Below are positions 1 to 7,845 of a stretch of 30,406 nucleotides of DNA, one piece after another. The number at the start of each line of letters is the position of its first letter. Within the stretch, counting starts at the first letter, position 1. The DNA comes from JAQUBU01 sp036677685 (GTDB taxonomy: Bacteria > Bacillota > Syntrophomonadia > Syntrophomonadales > Syntrophomonadaceae). A model generated the notes under the pieces. The model worked only from the letters and a program-made list of their open reading frames with translations, did not search any database and had not been told where the DNA came from. The position numbers and the translations under genes were made by a program. Location: assembly GCA_036677685.1 (NCBI GenBank), contig JAVBWA010000023.1, forward strand, positions 1 through 30,406, written 5' to 3'.

Positions 1-1387
1 CGGTATAGTCCTGTGACTGAATGAAGTTGGTACCTTCCCAGATACCATGGATCACGCAGTCCCTGTATAGCTGAGCCCCGGCATACTCTTCCATGAAGCC
101 GTAGCCGCCGTGGCATTGGATACATTCCCCGGTGAGAATCCTGGCCATGTCGGATGAATAGGCCTTGCACAGCGGGTTGTTGATCGCGAACATGTTACCA
201 TAATATTCTCTTTCTTCCTCTGTTGCAGCATCTACTTCCAAATCCCGATACATATAGGATGTATAGATTAGAGCCCGGATGGCTTCCATGCCGGATTTTT
301 GGTACATCAGCATGCGGCGGACGTCTTCGTGTTCAATAATTCTGACGCTGGGGCCCTTCGGATCGGTCGACTTTTTGCTCTGTACGCGTACTTTGGTGTA
401 ATCCAGAGCTGCGTAGTATCCGGAAGTAATGCAGCCCAGGGTGAATAAACCGGTGTTCAGACGTTCTTCGTTCATATACGCAAACATCTGTGACATACCT
501 TTGGCGCGGCCGTCTACTACTTCTACATCGCCTACCATCCAGCCGTAGCATTCGTCGTTTTCGCCCATGGCCAGGGTAAGGGTGGAAGAACCGTGGATGC
601 CCATCTTGTGCTCAATGCCCACGGAGGTTACATCGTTCCATTTGCCCATGGATCCATCCTCATTGACCCAGAACTTGGGCACGATAAACAGCGAGATGCC
701 GGCGGTGCCTTCTTTGGCGCCCGGGGTCTTGGCCAGCATCAGGTGGATAATGTTTTCCGCCAGGTCATGATCGCCGGAGGTGATAAAGCATTTCGTACCT
801 TTGAGCTTATACAGGTGAGGAGTTTCGGTGGGGAATGCCTTGCTGGCGCATGCGCCGACCTCGGAACCTGCGCCCGGTTCGGTCAGACCCATAGTACCGC
901 CCCATTCACCGGTGTACATCTTGGGCAGGAACATGTCCTGTTGCTTTTGGGTGCCGAATTCCTGGAGTACGGTGGTAGCACCCTGGGTCAGACACCAGAA
1001 CATCACTATAGCCGCAGATGCAGCGGACTGCATTTCCAGAATCGGAGCGTACCAGCACAGAGGTATCTTACCATCACCACGGTATCCGAACTGGGGTCCT
1101 AACTCGGCTTCCATAACCGTTTTATAAACGCTTTTGAAGATGTCGGGAGTTGTAACGGCATGCTCGTTGCCGCCCACATAGGTACAACCGATTTCATCGG
1201 CATCTTTGTTGGCCGGGCAGATAACGTCGCGGCAGATTTTGAAGTTAACATCAAGGAAATTATCGATGTCATCGATTCCATAATATTCCTTATAGGCATC
1301 CAGAGATAACAAATTTTGCATATCCAGCCATTCTTTTATCACGAACTTAATATCACGGGTATTCATTAGATAGTTGTTATGCGGCAA
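1..1387 (-). CDS. Acyl-CoA dehydrogenase, DmdC-like long subfamily (C-terminus cut by window edge)
   Basis: FAD-dependent alpha,beta-dehydrogenation of an acyl-CoA, first step of beta-oxidation. The visible 462 residues contain the FAD/substrate signature GTMGLTEPGAGSEVG, the block ITSGDHDLAENIIHL, GIEHKMGIHGS, and near the cut end WEGTN, whose Glu matches the catalytic base of the family. The GDHDLAENIIHL and EHKMGIHGS blocks and the long N-terminus resemble the roughly 600-residue DmdC/long acyl-CoA dehydrogenase group rather than the 380-residue Bcd type, so the substrate is uncertain. Start chosen as TTG at 1387: a strong GGAGGGG lies 6 nt upstream, whereas the first in-frame ATG (1366) would be 27 nt away. 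It lies 114 bp downstream of the thiolase on the same strand, with a hairpin between, so co-transcription is likely. The rest of the gene is outside the window. Confidence 0.9.
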   Translation of the reverse strand, partial: MPHNNYLMNTRDIKFVIKEWLDMQNLLSLDAYKEYYGIDDIDNFLDVNFKICRDVICPANKDADEIGCTYVGGNEHAVTTPDIFKSVYKTVMEAELGPQFGYRGDGKIPLCWYAPILEMQSAASAAIVMFWCLTQGATTVLQEFGTQKQQDMFLPKMYTGEWGGTMGLTEPGAGSEVGACASKAFPTETPHLYKLKGTKCFITSGDHDLAENIIHLMLAKTPGAKEGTAGISLFIVPKFWVNEDGSMGKWNDVTSVGIEHKMGIHGSSTLTLAMGENDECYGWMVGDVEVVDGRAKGMSQMFAYMNEERLNTGLFTLGCITSGYYAALDYTKVRVQSKKSTDPKGPSVRIIEHEDVRRMLMYQKSGMEAIRALIYTSYMYRDLEVDAATEEEREYYGNMFAINNPLCKAYSSDMARILTGECIQCHGGYGFMEEYAGAQLYRDCVIHGIWEGTNFIQSQDYT

Positions 1388-1458
1388 AATAATCCCCTCC
1401 TAATTATTTTTATATTAAAGCCGTTATAAACATTGTTATTCTTTTTATTGTGGACCAA

Positions 1459-1494
1459 TTACCTGTCATCCGTAACAGTCTGGATGACAGGTAA
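1459..1494. other. Intercistronic hairpin between thiolase and acyl-CoA dehydrogenase
   Basis: A perfect 13-bp inverted repeat (TTACCTGTCATCC / GGATGACAGGTAA) with a 10-nt loop lies directly after the thiolase stop codon. There is no T-tract on either side, so it is more likely an mRNA-processing or stabilising hairpin, or a weak attenuator setting the ratio of the two enzymes, than a full terminator. Confidence 0.6.
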
Positions 1495-1501
1495 CTTAAA
1501 C

Positions 1502-2692
1502 CTACATTGATTCTACAATCATGGCAGTACCCATGCCGCCGCCGATGCAGAGCGTGGCCAGTCCTTTTTTAGCTCCGCGTTTTTGCATTTCATATAACAG
1601 AGTAACCAGTATTCTGGCTCCAGATGCGCCTACTGGATGTCCCAGTGCAATAGCGCCGCCGTTTACATTGACTTTTTCCATCTTGTTTTCCCAGCCCAGG
1701 TCACGGCCTACTGCGATTGACTGGGCAGCAAAAGCCTCATTGGCTTCAATCAGGTCGATGTCATCAATGGTAAGACCGGCTTTTTCCAGGGCCTTGCGAG
1801 TTGCGGGAATAGGACCTAGTCCCATTACGGACGGATCAACACCACCGGAACCCCAACTGATAAATTTAGCCATCGGTTTTATGCCCAGTTCATCGGCTTT
1901 TTCTTTAGACATAACAATAACCGCTGCCGCACCATCGTTAATTCCTGATGCATTGCCGGCGGTTACGCTGCCGCCCTTTTTGAAAGCTGTCCCTAATTTA
2001 GCCATAGCTTCGGGACTGCTCAGACGGGGATGTTCGTCGGTATCGAATACGGTATCGCCCTTTTTGCCTTTAATTACCACCGGGACGATTTCATCTTTGA
2101 ACTTGCCTGCTTTTATTGCCTCAGCAGATCTTTGCTGGCTGCGATAGCCGAAAGCATCCTGTTCTTCACGGGTGATGCCGTACATATCATTGATGTTTTC
2201 AGCAGTAACTCCCATATGGTAGCCGTTAAAAGCATCAGTTAATGCGCTGAATACCATATCATCAAGCATCTCACCTCTGGGACTGGCCATTCTATATCCC
2301 CAACGGGCATTAGGCAGAATAAACGGAGCCTTGTCCATGTTTTCAGTTCCGCCAGCCAGGATAATATCGGCTTCACCGGCTTTGACAAGCTGAGCTGCCA
2401 GGCTGACTGCTCTTAGTCCCGATCCGCAAACTTTGTTGATGGTAAAACAGGTAATTTCTTTGGGGATTCCCGCTTGAATCATACACTGACGGGCCACATT
2501 CTGTCCCAGACCAGCCTGCAATACGCAGCCGAATATCACTTCATCGATTTGGTCGGATTTAATTCCGGCCCTCTTGATAGCCTCTTCCATAACAAGTGCA
2601 CCCAATTGTGCGGCACCCACATCTTTTAGAGTTCCTCCAAAAGTGCCTACGGGAGTCCGGCATGCGCCAACTAACACAACTTCTCTAGCCAT
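1502..2692 (-). CDS. Acetyl-CoA acetyltransferase (thiolase)
   Basis: Condenses or cleaves acetoacetyl-CoA; in a fatty-acid oxidiser it would run thiolytically to give two acetyl-CoA. At 396 residues it has normal family length. The nucleophile is Cys89 in NKVCGSGLRA, the catalytic His352 sits in GHPVGASG, and the second active-site Cys382 sits in CIGGGMG; NEAFAAQ is also intact. The ATG at 2692 is preceded by AAAGGGG about 10 nt upstream. It is the first gene of a minus-strand operon with the acyl-CoA dehydrogenase. A near-consensus sigma-54 promoter at 2989-3004 points at it, leaving a leader of about 285 nt that contains an SD-like AAAGGAGG at 2769-2776 with no start codon behind it. Family assignment is certain; direction in vivo is inferred from context. 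Confidence 0.96.
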   Translation of the reverse strand: MAREVVLVGACRTPVGTFGGTLKDVGAAQLGALVMEEAIKRAGIKSDQIDEVIFGCVLQAGLGQNVARQCMIQAGIPKEITCFTINKVCGSGLRAVSLAAQLVKAGEADIILAGGTENMDKAPFILPNARWGYRMASPRGEMLDDMVFSALTDAFNGYHMGVTAENINDMYGITREEQDAFGYRSQQRSAEAIKAGKFKDEIVPVVIKGKKGDTVFDTDEHPRLSSPEAMAKLGTAFKKGGSVTAGNASGINDGAAAVIVMSKEKADELGIKPMAKFISWGSGGVDPSVMGLGPIPATRKALEKAGLTIDDIDLIEANEAFAAQSIAVGRDLGWENKMEKVNVNGGAIALGHPVGASGARILVTLLYEMQKRGAKKGLATLCIGGGMGTAMIVESM

Positions 2693-2988
2693 CTCTATCC
2701 ATTTCCCCTTTCTATTTTTTCAAAGTCAGTTGTGATTAAAGCATGATGCTTCTAATCTTCTTAGCTAACCTCCTTTCATATAAGTATTATCAAAATGCAT
2801 TAAAATTAATAAGCATAGGTTGACTTTTCTAAAAAAGGGGGAACTGCTGGTCCATGATACTTAATGAGAAATAAAAATAAAAGAATGTCCCACCGGACTT
2901 AAGTTCATAGAGCAGCAGCGCATACAGAAATAATCATATAAGGGGGGAATAAAACGTATTTGCGTATATACCTGTTATAATATTGAAT

Positions 2989-3004
2989 TGCAATAAGTGT
3001 GCCA
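2989..3004 (-). promoter_or_regulatory. Sigma-54 (-24/-12) promoter for the thiolase operon
   Basis: On the minus strand the sequence reads TGGCACACTTATTGCA. The GG and GC elements are separated by exactly 10 nt and both TGGCAC and TTGCA are intact, which is essentially the RpoN consensus. It points toward the thiolase start at 2692, about 285 nt downstream. Seen directly; activity is inferred. Confidence 0.75.
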
Positions 3005-3077
3005 GCCTGTACAAAATAGGCAGGGGTAAAAATGCCGGTATGAAGGGATTAAACTATTGTAGTTAAGGATTGAAAAA

Positions 3078-3188
3078 ATGAAAAAGAAAAGAATAATGCA
3101 GATAGGCATCGTTTCAAAATGCAAACAAGCATTAAAGAAAGAGGGCTTATCATTTGGCTTTAGGATTCATAATTATGGCAAAAAATGA
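3078..3188 (+). CDS. Possible 36-residue basic peptide (doubtful)
   Basis: ATG at 3078 follows AAGGA at 8 nt and opens a lysine-rich 36-codon frame (starting MKKKRIMQIG) ending in TGA. No family is recognised. It overlaps a second short frame and also spans the palindrome at 3118-3133, which argues that this stretch is regulatory rather than coding. It lies in an AT-rich region where short frames arise by chance. Confidence 0.2.
   Translation: MKKKRIMQIGIVSKCKQALKKEGLSFGFRIHNYGKK
3118..3133. promoter_or_regulatory. Palindrome AATGC-N6-GCATT, candidate activator site (proximal)
   Basis: AATGC and GCATT are separated by 6 nt. The same pattern with the same spacing recurs at 3311-3326. This copy begins about 115 bp upstream of the -24 element of the thiolase sigma-54 promoter, a typical enhancer distance. 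Binding protein unknown. Confidence 0.4.
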
Positions 3189-3297
3189 TATACCTAAACA
3201 ATGTAAAAAGATAATGATGCAATTTTATGAACATTTTGAAAATAATTTAGCGGAAATTGCTGTAACAGTTTTATTGGACAAAGTCAATTTCCCCTAA
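3175..3297 (+). CDS. Possible 40-residue peptide (doubtful)
   Basis: ATG at 3175 (MAKNDIPKQC start) runs 40 codons to TAA at 3295 and overlaps the end of the 36-codon frame by 14 nt in another frame. An AGGA lies 9 nt upstream. Read together, the two could be a decayed or frameshifted small gene of about 75 codons, but no family is recognised and the region is AT-rich. Kept only so that the 924-bp gap is described. Confidence 0.2.
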   Translation: MAKNDIPKQCKKIMMQFYEHFENNLAEIAVTVLLDKVNFP

Positions 3298-3310
3298 AAA
3301 AGCATAACTT

Positions 3311-3326
3311 AATGCAATAATGCATT
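3311..3326. promoter_or_regulatory. Palindrome AATGC-N6-GCATT, candidate activator site (distal)
   Basis: Second copy of the 16-bp palindrome seen at 3118-3133, here extended to a perfect AATGCA-ATAA-TGCATT. It lies about 307 bp upstream of the thiolase -24 element and 65 bp before repeat copy A. Could instead serve a plus-strand promoter for the 3617 gene. Confidence 0.35.
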
Positions 3327-3390
3327 GAAAAATGAAAGCTAAGAATGAAATATATTTGATTAAGTATTTTAAGTTGTTAACGATATTATA

Positions 3391-3579
3391 TATAATGAAG
3401 TGAACCTATGTCTACCGCTTCTTTAAACGGTCGGGTTTCTATTAAAAACAGGCGGCGGGTTATAATCCCCCACCTCGTTGCAGTGCTGTGTTGCCCCTAC
3501 GGGGACCACTTATATTGATTCCCTTTGGGAATGATTGAATTGTGTTGAAACTGTGCTGCAGTTTCTTCCGATGCTTAAA
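3391..3579 (+). repeat. Interspersed modular repeat, copy A (full, with optional module)
   Basis: Same family as the copies at 7648, 9218, 18629 and 24577. Order of parts: a degenerate left end (TATAATGAAGTG where others have TATAACGAGGCG), a CCGCTTCTTTAA block, ACAGGCGGCGGGTT, the core ACCTCGTTGCAG, then GTGTTG. Next comes a 54-bp optional module (CCCCTACGGGG and ATTCCCTTTGGGAAT hairpins) bounded by a second GTGTTG at 3542-3547. It closes with the hairpin GAAACTGTGCTGCAGTTTC and a CTTCCGATGCTTAAA tail. A TATAAT-like box follows at 3588-3593, upstream of the next gene. Confidence 0.85.
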
Positions 3580-3616
3580 TGATTAGATATAATAAAAGAT
3601 TTGAACAAGCTGTGAG

Positions 3617-5398
3617 GTGAAAAAATTGAATTTTATCGCCGGTATAAAAAATAACATTATGCAACACAGAGTGCTCTGGATGGTTGTTTGGCCTCTTGCT
3701 TTGTTAAATATCTTTACTTATATGTATTTATCCCAAGGATTATCGGTGGGCCTGGTTGTTTTCTTCTTGTTTTTAATATCGCTGGGAATTGTAGCTATCA
3801 AATTTGTGGGTGTTTATGATTTTCCTAATCAGGCAATAACGGAGGAGATTACAGGCCGGGCGACCGAACTTATGAAGGAAATCAGAGCTTTTGGTGAAGA
3901 GATTTTTAATAACGAAATAGAACGGATAAGCAAACCGGTGCGCGATAATATTCGCCAGGATTTCGCGCGGGGGTTGTCTTGGCTGTGGGAAGACAATCAG
4001 GAATTCGTAGGAAGGGTGGCGGAATTTTTAAAAGATTCGGCACCAACTATGGCTGCTATCGACCCGGTCAATGAAGACCGGGCTAAGATATTGAAGTTGA
4101 TAAATAAAGATTTGGACATATTATCTACTCTGGTTGACGAACTCGAAGGCAATAAAGAACGGGATTATTTGAATTTGGATGACTTGATCGATTCCAAAAT
4201 AGAAAATATGAAAAACGCTATGCGCAACGAACAGGATATTTTTTATGATTACGTTTACAAAATAATTGTAGCGCAGATGCGGACTCATGAAGAAAAACCG
4301 GATGAAGAGATTGATGTAGCGGAGTATTTTAATATTAATAAACTAGGTGAACAATTATCTACCAATCTTATTAAATCTTTGGAGACCAGAATCCTTCCCT
4401 TGCAGGATTCAATAATTAAGGAACTGGAAAGCTTTTCGGCAGATGTGGTAGGAAAAATGCAAAATAATGCACTACAAATGATGAATACCTTTAAAGAAAT
4501 GAAGGATTTATTATTGAGGTTATTGGATGAATCTCAGGGAGAAGACAGTGCAATTCTGAAAAAGCTTAATCAATCCGCGATTAGGGTTGATACACTGCAG
4601 GAACAAGCCGAAGAAATAATGTTGACCCTGGCCTGGCAGGATATTCTGGTGGAGAAACGCTGGCAGGATATACAGGAAAAAATCTTCCTGGTGAGGGCTA
4701 AAGTTAATGAAAATGTTGAAGAGGATGTATTGTCATATATAAACAATATATTATTAGAGGAAATTCCTTCATTTGGACAAATAAGCCGCAGCAATGATAA
4801 TACAACTTTTTCAAAAGCTCTGTTGGATGCGGAACTAATTTACCAGCTTTACTCAGGTGGAAAATTAAGTGAAATTATAAAAGATGGGGTTTATTCATTA
4901 CTGCAATTTATTCGACCGCTGGAAATACTGGTGAAGAAGAATGTTCGGCTGCGCGAAGAAGGGATTTTAAAGCGGAAATCGCTGAATTTGCGGGTTAGGG
5001 CAGAAGAATACCAAAAAGAATTTGACAAGGTCAGAGAAATTGTGGAAATGCAAAACCCAAAATTGCTGGCTTACCTGGAGGATGTCTACCCGAAGAACTT
5101 TTTTGCTTTTTGCAACAACCCATATATTAAGCAGAAACCTGAAGATCTTAACCAAGCGGCCTGGGCTTTGTTTTTAGATATTTTGGAAAGAGGCGCTGAT
5201 GAGACTATTTACTTCCTGGTAGGGGTGCTTTTGCTTATTCACCAGCTTAGGAATAAATACATTCATCCTTTTAAACCTTTGCCCATCAATCTGGAAAGCG
5301 ATGAGGAAATCGATCATATTCGCTATTCGGCTTTTCAAGCTATAGAAATTATGCTCTCAACCGATTTTAAAGCTTTGAGTACTAATAGTATTGCTTAG
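3617..5398 (+). CDS. Membrane-anchored coiled-coil protein, function unknown
   Basis: A 593-residue protein of no family I can name with confidence. Two hydrophobic segments (about residues 19-38 and 41-65) form an N-terminal membrane anchor, followed by about 520 residues that are charged, helical and rich in heptad-like patterns. A central segment near residue 340 (LAWQDILVEKRWQDI) faintly recalls the helical core of CheZ-type phosphatases, but this is a weak impression. The frame opens at GTG 3617; TTG at 3626 is better placed behind GAGGTG (8 nt) and may be the true start. The rhomboid gene begins 56 bp after the stop on the same strand, so the two are probably one operon. That would fit a membrane-surface protein working with, or cut by, the protease, although this is inference. 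Confidence 0.75.
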   Translation: MKKLNFIAGIKNNIMQHRVLWMVVWPLALLNIFTYMYLSQGLSVGLVVFFLFLISLGIVAIKFVGVYDFPNQAITEEITGRATELMKEIRAFGEEIFNNEIERISKPVRDNIRQDFARGLSWLWEDNQEFVGRVAEFLKDSAPTMAAIDPVNEDRAKILKLINKDLDILSTLVDELEGNKERDYLNLDDLIDSKIENMKNAMRNEQDIFYDYVYKIIVAQMRTHEEKPDEEIDVAEYFNINKLGEQLSTNLIKSLETRILPLQDSIIKELESFSADVVGKMQNNALQMMNTFKEMKDLLLRLLDESQGEDSAILKKLNQSAIRVDTLQEQAEEIMLTLAWQDILVEKRWQDIQEKIFLVRAKVNENVEEDVLSYINNILLEEIPSFGQISRSNDNTTFSKALLDAELIYQLYSGGKLSEIIKDGVYSLLQFIRPLEILVKKNVRLREEGILKRKSLNLRVRAEEYQKEFDKVREIVEMQNPKLLAYLEDVYPKNFFAFCNNPYIKQKPEDLNQAAWALFLDILERGADETIYFLVGVLLLIHQLRNKYIHPFKPLPINLESDEEIDHIRYSAFQAIEIMLSTDFKALSTNSIA

Positions 5399-5454
5399 AA
5401 ATGAGCATAATAAAAGATAATTTTAAACAATCAATTTTTGGGGGATTATCTTAA

Positions 5455-6120
5455 ATGTTTCCACTCCGCGACAGCACCCCAAGCAATACCTTTCCTTTGG
5501 TCACAGTAATACTGATAGTGGTAAATATCCTAATATTTTATTGGGAAACCTCCCTTGGCTTGCAGGGAATGGAGAATATTATCTCAGTTTTTGGCCTGGT
5601 GCCGGCTTATTACAGCCATGCTCAAAGTGCACCTTTAGGATATCTGCCATTTTTGAGCTCGATGTTTTTGCATGGAAGCTGGATGCATGTAATCGGCAAC
5701 ATGTGGATACTATGGCTTTTTGGCGATAATCTGGAAGACCGCATGGGCAAGGGCAAGTTCCTCTTATTCTACTTGCTCTGCGGAGTTCTGGCCGCTTTTA
5801 CGCATTATTATGTTAACCCCTCTTCAGCGGTTCCCGTAGTAGGTGCTTCCGGGGCAGTGGCCGGAGTCATGGGGGCTTATTTCTTAAAATTCCGTCACGC
5901 CAAAGTTCTAACTTTTATTCCTCCTTTTTTCCTGTTTAACCTTCCCGCCTGGATATACTTGGGCTTCTGGGCTTTGTCCCAAGTCTGGTGCGGTGCACTC
6001 GGAGTGCTGAACCCAAATAGCTGCGGCTCCATAGCTTTTTGGGCCCATATTGGTGGCTTCTTGGCCGGAATGTTAAGTTATAAATTTTTTATTAACCGCG
6101 AGCCGGAGTTTAACTTGTGA
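5455..6120 (+). CDS. Rhomboid-family intramembrane serine protease
   Basis: Integral membrane protease that cleaves substrates within or next to transmembrane helices. At 221 residues it has the basic six-helix bacterial size. Ser132 in the GASG motif (VVGASGAVAGVMG) is the nucleophile and His198 (FWAHIGG) completes the dyad. HGSWMHVIGN with His78 and Asn82 supplies the oxyanion-side residues. All key residues are present, so it should be active. The ATG at 5455 follows a GGGGG ribosome site about 10 nt upstream. Its partner gene ends 56 bp upstream. Substrate unknown; the neighbouring double-spanning protein is one candidate. Confidence 0.95.
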   Translation: MFPLRDSTPSNTFPLVTVILIVVNILIFYWETSLGLQGMENIISVFGLVPAYYSHAQSAPLGYLPFLSSMFLHGSWMHVIGNMWILWLFGDNLEDRMGKGKFLLFYLLCGVLAAFTHYYVNPSSAVPVVGASGAVAGVMGAYFLKFRHAKVLTFIPPFFLFNLPAWIYLGFWALSQVWCGALGVLNPNSCGSIAFWAHIGGFLAGMLSYKFFINREPEFNL

Positions 6121-6344
6121 GGGGTAAGGAGCTCGGGGTAAGGTGTAGCTTCGTTCTAATCTCCATGTACAATCTAACTTCTATTTACGATCATGAGCAG
6201 CTCACACACATATCCTGCGCTCACACTGATGAAATACATACGAGCACCACTTGAGTTTTTTAGCAAAAGCAGCAAGCGGGCATGCAAAAATGCTTGAAAA
6301 TATCCGTCAAATTATTAATTTCTACTCCTCACACATCACCTTCA

Positions 6345-7538
6345 TTAGGCTTTAACTGCTGCTGCTTGCTTCTGGGCAGACATATTCTCCAATAGATATT
6401 CCAGATGTTCCTCGGCGTATTTAAGGTCGGGATTATCGTTTTGCAAATAGTATATGGTGTTTTCAATTCTTTCCTGGCTGGCCTTTATCTCCATCCAATG
6501 GCGCTCCTCTTCAAATAGGTTCATACAATCCTGCAGACCGAAAGCCCTTCCGGTATTCAAATAATATTTGAACAAATCAAGTATTTCTATATCCTGATAC
6601 TGGGAGTGAATGGTGGATTTTTGCATAATACTGTTGTACATCTTCAAGGTTTCCTGACTGTTTTTTAATTGATCGTGGCATTTGGCAAGGTCACGCGTAC
6701 AGTTTTCTCTGAAGTCATTACAAGCGCTTTCCCATTTTTCAAGGCTTGCCTTATAACGGTCACAGGCCTTCACATATTCCCGGTATCTTATTAAATAAAC
6801 TTTATTATCGTGATTATAAACACTACAGTCTCTTTCATGCTGTTTTAACTGCCTCGGCTTAATTAAGTTGAAGGGAATGAGGTTATTAAGAATTTTTACG
6901 TTTTCCTCCGGTTTCTGCGGTTTAACGGGGATGTTGTCAGGTTCCAGAGGAAAGATTTCAGTCTCCTCCAAAAGTTGCTGTCGCTGCCCCGAAAGCTTTT
7001 GTAAATAATTAATATGCTGGTTGAGTTTTTCTGCCTCCTTGAGACAGGCCAGGCAAATGTTAATTTCTCTGATAAGTTCATCTTTGTTGCGGACTATTTT
7101 TTTGCTTGTCTTTTTTCTTTTAAAGTAGGTTTGGAGCTCTTTGTTTATCGGGGGGCAGCTGTTGAGTGAAATTATTAGGGCCAAATCTTCGCTGTTCAAC
7201 AACTGTGAACTGTGGCATGATTCTTTGGTAAAATATATACGGGTGTTGTTCGGTAAATAGTAATAGGGACCGCTGCTTTGAATAAAGAGATTATCCTTGA
7301 GGCAGATTAAATCCTGTTCAGCTTCGAGTTCCCGGTCAAACAAATGCAGCCATTTCTGCAGGGGCGACTCTGGTTTGTCAGAGCGATCGATCAACCCTTT
7401 TACCTTTAAATATGAATCCCAGGGGATTTTAACAAATGAGTTGTAGAAATAGAATAGAACTTCCTCGGGATTATACTTAATCATTACCGAAAGATCCAGG
7501 TAATATGGGTTGTCCTTGTTTAAAAAGGTAAAAAACAT
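6345..7538 (-). CDS. Hypothetical coiled-coil protein
   Basis: A 397-residue soluble, lysine- and glutamate-rich protein with long helical stretches (about residues 145-300 and 325-390) of coiled-coil character. There is no signal peptide or membrane segment. The N-terminal 140 residues look globular, with alternating hydrophobic and aromatic patches. No family recognised. The ATG at 7538 has an excellent AAAGGAGG 7 nt upstream, so it is a real gene. It stands alone on the minus strand, convergent with the rhomboid gene. The 224-bp gap at 6121-6344 holds no gene and no clear terminator. Upstream, repeat copy B separates it from the divergent 7846 gene. Confidence 0.75.
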   Translation of the reverse strand: MFFTFLNKDNPYYLDLSVMIKYNPEEVLFYFYNSFVKIPWDSYLKVKGLIDRSDKPESPLQKWLHLFDRELEAEQDLICLKDNLFIQSSGPYYYLPNNTRIYFTKESCHSSQLLNSEDLALIISLNSCPPINKELQTYFKRKKTSKKIVRNKDELIREINICLACLKEAEKLNQHINYLQKLSGQRQQLLEETEIFPLEPDNIPVKPQKPEENVKILNNLIPFNLIKPRQLKQHERDCSVYNHDNKVYLIRYREYVKACDRYKASLEKWESACNDFRENCTRDLAKCHDQLKNSQETLKMYNSIMQKSTIHSQYQDIEILDLFKYYLNTGRAFGLQDCMNLFEEERHWMEIKASQERIENTIYYLQNDNPDLKYAEEHLEYLLENMSAQKQAAAVKA

Positions 7539-7647
7539 TAATTAGCCTCCTTTTAAGTTCTAGTCTTGAGATAATTCTATATTTTACCAAGATTTCCTTC
7601 TTTTGATAGAAAATATTTGAAAAAATTTTATTAAACGGTTCGAGCCC

Positions 7648-7784
7648 TTTAAACACCGGAAGAAACTGTGGAGCAGTTTCAACACACCGTTGCAAGGAGG
7701 CGGGAGAGGGCAGAACCCACCGCCTGTTTTGTTAATAGGAACCGAACTACTAAAAAGCGGGGGACATCTTTTCGCCTCGTTATA
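7648..7784 (-). repeat. Interspersed modular repeat, copy B (short form)
   Basis: Reverse orientation. Read on the minus strand it starts TATAACGAGGCG, then CCCCCGCTTTTTAG, GGTTCCTATTAACAAAACAG, GCGGTGGGTTCT, GCCTCCTTGCAACGGTGTG, and ends in the hairpin GAAACTGCTCCACAGTTTC plus a CTTCCGGTGTTTAAA tail. The 54-bp optional module of copies A and C is absent: GTGTTG runs straight into AAACTG. It lies in the 307-bp gap between divergent genes, and a TATAAT-like box at 7793-7798 sits just outside its left end. Confidence 0.85.
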
Positions 7785-7845
7785 ATTAAGGCTATAATAT
7801 TGCTGTATAGGAAAACCTGGAAAAATAATCAGGAGGGGATAGCGA

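Noticed and set aside
593..1102. Plus-strand frames opposite the acyl-CoA dehydrogenase
   Set aside because: Shadow frames of a well-supported minus-strand gene; no ribosome sites or family match.
2971..2981. TATAAT at 2976-2981 as a plus-strand sigma-A promoter
   Set aside because: No -35 hexamer at 16-18 nt and no convincing gene directly downstream.
3391..3579. CRISPR array
   Set aside because: The repeats here are dispersed over 21 kb, differ in length, contain internal modules and are not separated by regular spacers; no cas genes are present.
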